DNA of 64,000 nucleotides from Harmothoe impar (taxonomy: Eukaryota; Annelida; Polychaeta; Phyllodocida; Polynoidae), in contig OX381714.1 of NCBI GenBank assembly GCA_947462335.1, positions 22,230,618-22,294,617 on the forward strand, read 5' to 3'. Numbering within the stretch: position 1 is the stretch's first letter; the number at the start of each line of letters is the position of its first letter. The position numbers and the translations under genes are program-made. Positions 61,099-64,000 of this stretch are shown in pieces. Under the pieces are notes generated by a model. That model did no database searches and was not told the DNA's origin. It saw nothing but the letters and a program-made list of their open reading frames with translations.

Positions 61099-64000
61099 GG
61101 CAAGAAGCATATAGGGTAGGAGGTCTCACTTAGCACCTCGCCTATGGGCATAGTGTGACAAGCCTCCCCCCTCTAGCCCCATTTACCCCCCCCCATGAAA
61201 GTGGGCGACCTTGTGTGCTCACTATTGAAAACTATGGAGAAGAGTGGGTTTTATGTGGTTCTTTTGAGTCTTTATTAGAGTGATACCAAATGAAAAGAAG
61301 GGGTTTTCTAGACCAAAAAATCCTGCTGAATCCAAATTTTGTGGTCTTGATTCCCAAAAACTGACCAAATCCACTCAAAAATGAAGTTTGATGATGTAAA
61401 GTATTAAGAAAATGTACAAAATAATGTTGAAAATGTTTGGGACATTACCTTTATATAAACCTGTCAATCAAAATCAGTACCTCAATCTACCTATTCAAAA
61501 TTGGCCTATCCCTCAATCTGACAGGCTTTCTTCCTATGTATCACTCTACCTATCCTGCACACTGCCTATCCCTCAGCCTACCTATCCCTCAAGTTACCTA
61601 TCCTTTGAATTAGAACCTTCTCTTGGATTAGCTCATCCCTCCAAAAGCCTAAAGGCTAAAGCCTATCCCTCTCCTTGCTACTCCTGCCCACTTTCTGTGC
61701 CTACCTATCACTGAGTCTACCTATCCCCAATCTGCCTATCACCCAACCTACCTATCCCTCTTGTGACTATCCCTCACTCTGCCTATTTGCCATGTTTTAT
61801 CAGCCTTATCCATATTATATTTTTAACTATGCCCATCCGCTAAACATAACATTCCTCACCATGTCCACTATGATTTGTACCTATCCTCAATTTTCCTATC
61901 ACCCAGCCTACCTATCCCTCATCGTGACGATCTCTCACTCTGCCTATCCCTCATGTTTAACTTGCGTTATTTTTCTGTTTATTTGATCCTATCTACTAAA
62001 GATAACAGGCCTACAATTCTTATGGATAAGTTAATTTTCCTATCACCCAGTATACCTCTCCTTCATTATGCCTATGCTGGCATATCCCTCATGTCTAAAC
62101 GACACATCCCTCAGACTCCCTAGCCCCATGGCTTTTACATATCCCCACCTTGAAAGATGCTCTCCATACCTATCTCTCAAACTACTTATTAGACACATAC
62201 TACCTATTCTTTTCACACTTGATCTTCCTGAATACCTATCCCTCATGCCCTCTATGACTGTCCCTCATTTTGCCTCTCCCTCATGCTCCCTATAACTTTT
62301 TACTGTTACCTATGGTGACCATTCCTTAGTCAACATACCCCTAAGGTATCTATCCTACAGTTTACTTGCACATATACCTCCATCTAGCTATCATTCAAGT
62401 TTCATATCATTCAGCCTACCTATCCCTCATGATGCCTATCCTTCATGCTGTTGCGGTATATCCCTCAGTGTGTCTAACCTGTCGTATACATATCCCTCAC
62501 CTTGTGTTCTGTTCTCTCTTTCCATTTCTCAGTCTGCCTGTTATAAATTATGCCTGTCCCCCTCTGTGCCTATCCTTCAGCCTGCATATCTCTCATGTCT
62601 CTGTGCACATCCCTTAGCCTCTTAAATTTTCGTGCTTGTCCAGATCTATGCCTGACATTGCCTGCCCTGAAGATGCCTAGCTTTCTCTTTATCTATCCTA
62701 CTTGCTCACTCTAGCTCTCTCTATCTTCCTATCCCCCATGCTGCATATCACACATTCTGTATATTCTTCATTTAACCCATTTCTCTATTTACCCATCAGC
62801 AGATATTGGCCATGGGTGATAGGAGGACAGGGGAAATGTCGGGGGCAGGGATATGCAACATGTAGTATAGATGGATACATTAAGGGCTTCACATAAAAAC
62901 ATGAAGGGGATGAACGATTGGCACTCTGAGGATATAGGTGAAGCATGAGTGATAGGTAGATGAAGGTACATGTGTATGTACACTGTGGGATAGGTACCTT
63001 AGGTGTATGTTTACTAAGGAATAGTGTAGGTACATTGGAGAAAAGGAAGGCTGGGAGACCTTAGATAGGTAAAAGTTTATAGGGAGTATGAGGGATAGGC
63101 AGAATAAGGGCTAGTCATAACATGAGGGATAGGTATTTAGCAAAATGAAGTCTGAGAGGGATAGGTAGTGTGGGTAATAAGCAGTGTGAGAGATAGATAT
63201 GGAGGGTATCTTCCAAGGTTGGGATATGTAAATGCCATGGGGGCTAGGCAGTCTGAGGGATGTGTAGGTTAAGCATGAGGGATATGCCAGGATAGGCTCA
63301 ATGAAGGATAGGCTGACTAGATGATAGGAAAATTAACTTATACATAGAAATAGTAGACATGTTATGTTGAGCTCCATGTGGGATTAGATGAATTGAATGT
63401 AGATGAAACATGAGGGATAGGCAGAGTGAGGGATAGTCACATTGAGGGATAGGTAGGCTGGGTGATAGGAAAATCGAGGATAGGTACAAATCATAGTGGA
63501 CATGGTGAGGAATGTTATGTTTAGCAGATGGGCATAGTTAAAATATGGATAAAGCTGATAAAACATGACAAATAGGCAGAGTGAGGGATAGTCACAATGA
63601 GGGATAGGTAGGCTAGGTGATAGGCAGATTGGGGATAGGTAGACTCAGTGATAGGTAGGCACAGAAAGTGGGCAGGAGTAGCAAGGAGAGGGATAGGCTT
63701 TAGCCTTTAGGCTTTTGGAGGGATGAGCTAATCCAAGAGAAGGTTCTAATTCAAGGGATAGGTAACTTGAGGGATAGGTAGGCTGAGGGATAGGCAGTGT
63801 GCAGGATAGGTAGAGTGATACATAGGAAGAAAGCCTGTCAGATTGAGGGATAGGCCAATTTTGAATAGGTAGATTGAGGTACTGATTTTGATTGACAGGT
63901 TTATATATAGGTAATGTCCCAAACATTTTCAACATTATTTTGTACATTTTCTTAATACTTTACATCATCAAACATCATTTTTGAGTGGATTTGGTCAGTT
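61099..64000. mobile_element. Giant imperfect palindrome (foldback element), right end outside the window
   Basis: The sequence is mirrored around about 62680: 61412-61714 and 63645-63947 encode nearly the same 100-codon ORF on opposite strands, and 61360 ('actgaccaaatccactcaaa') pairs with 63999. Arms consist of degenerate 'ctacctatccctcagtctgc' repeats on the left and their complement on the right; divergence increases to the centre. The left end (61099-61190) is known from the shortened copy at 50540-50630. By symmetry the right end should lie near 64260. No transposase or real ORF. Confidence 0.85.

Noticed and set aside
61412..61714. 100-codon ORF repeated at 63645-63947 on the other strand as a gene pair
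   Set aside because: Both lie in low-complexity CTATCCCTCA repeats of a palindrome; the protein has no domain and the pairing follows from DNA symmetry.

Overview
The window is nuclear DNA of an animal, most likely a marine invertebrate (a non-vertebrate deuterostome or a lophotrochozoan). The reasons are GT-AG introns in the one clear host gene, a gustatory-receptor-like (GRL) receptor gene, a non-LTR retrotransposon, a DIRS/Ngaro-like gag, an LTR element, many MITE/foldback elements and minisatellites, and a DNA-polymerase-B element of Polinton type. No species is assigned. All alignments were made by eye.

Layout. 1-2335: decayed LINE on the minus strand. 3311-5264: intact four-exon GRL gene on the minus strand. 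6600-7420: diverged tandem array. 8084-9898: gag-like ORF with one internal stop. 11.5-22.5 kb: repeat-rich non-coding DNA with minisatellites, a foldback element, a hAT-like MITE nested in a minisatellite and a MITE with 4-bp target duplications. 22.6-57 kb: three related, locally duplicated blocks (A about 22.6-43.3 kb, B about 43.4-50.1 kb, C about 50.6-57.0 kb), which differ by insertions. Block A contains a 1,089-bp unit repeated three times (LINE ORF1-like) and the main element at 33540-42720. Block B contains a 1,143-bp exact-looking tandem duplication. Block C contains a TTAA-flanked foldback element. 57.5-60 kb: LTR plus gag-like ORF on the minus strand. 60-61.1 kb: satellite. 61.1 kb to the end: a giant imperfect palindrome.

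The most notable object is the 9.18-kb element at 33540-42720. It starts with 5'-AG, has long terminal inverted repeats and is flanked by GGTGTT on both sides, a 6-bp target duplication as in Polintons/Mavericks. The related block C at about 55.24-55.40 kb lacks the element and so shows the unoccupied site. It encodes a protein-primed type B DNA polymerase with zinc-finger and OTU-like N-terminal parts (split over two frames), a protein with an NLS and a PC4-like ssDNA-binding region (also split by a frame change), and, divergently, a protein with two death-fold domains. I find no integrase, packaging ATPase, protease or capsid gene. A replication module (polymerase plus possible ssDNA-binding protein) is thus combined with a likely host-derived apoptosis/innate-signalling gene, on an element that would need integrase in trans. 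Its TIRs are built of repeated E-box, ETS, CRE and CCAAT-like words.

The host GRL gene can be modelled completely: 380 codons, three phase-0 introns after TM6 and the TYxxxxxQ signature in the last exon, which is the C-terminal architecture known for insect gustatory receptors.
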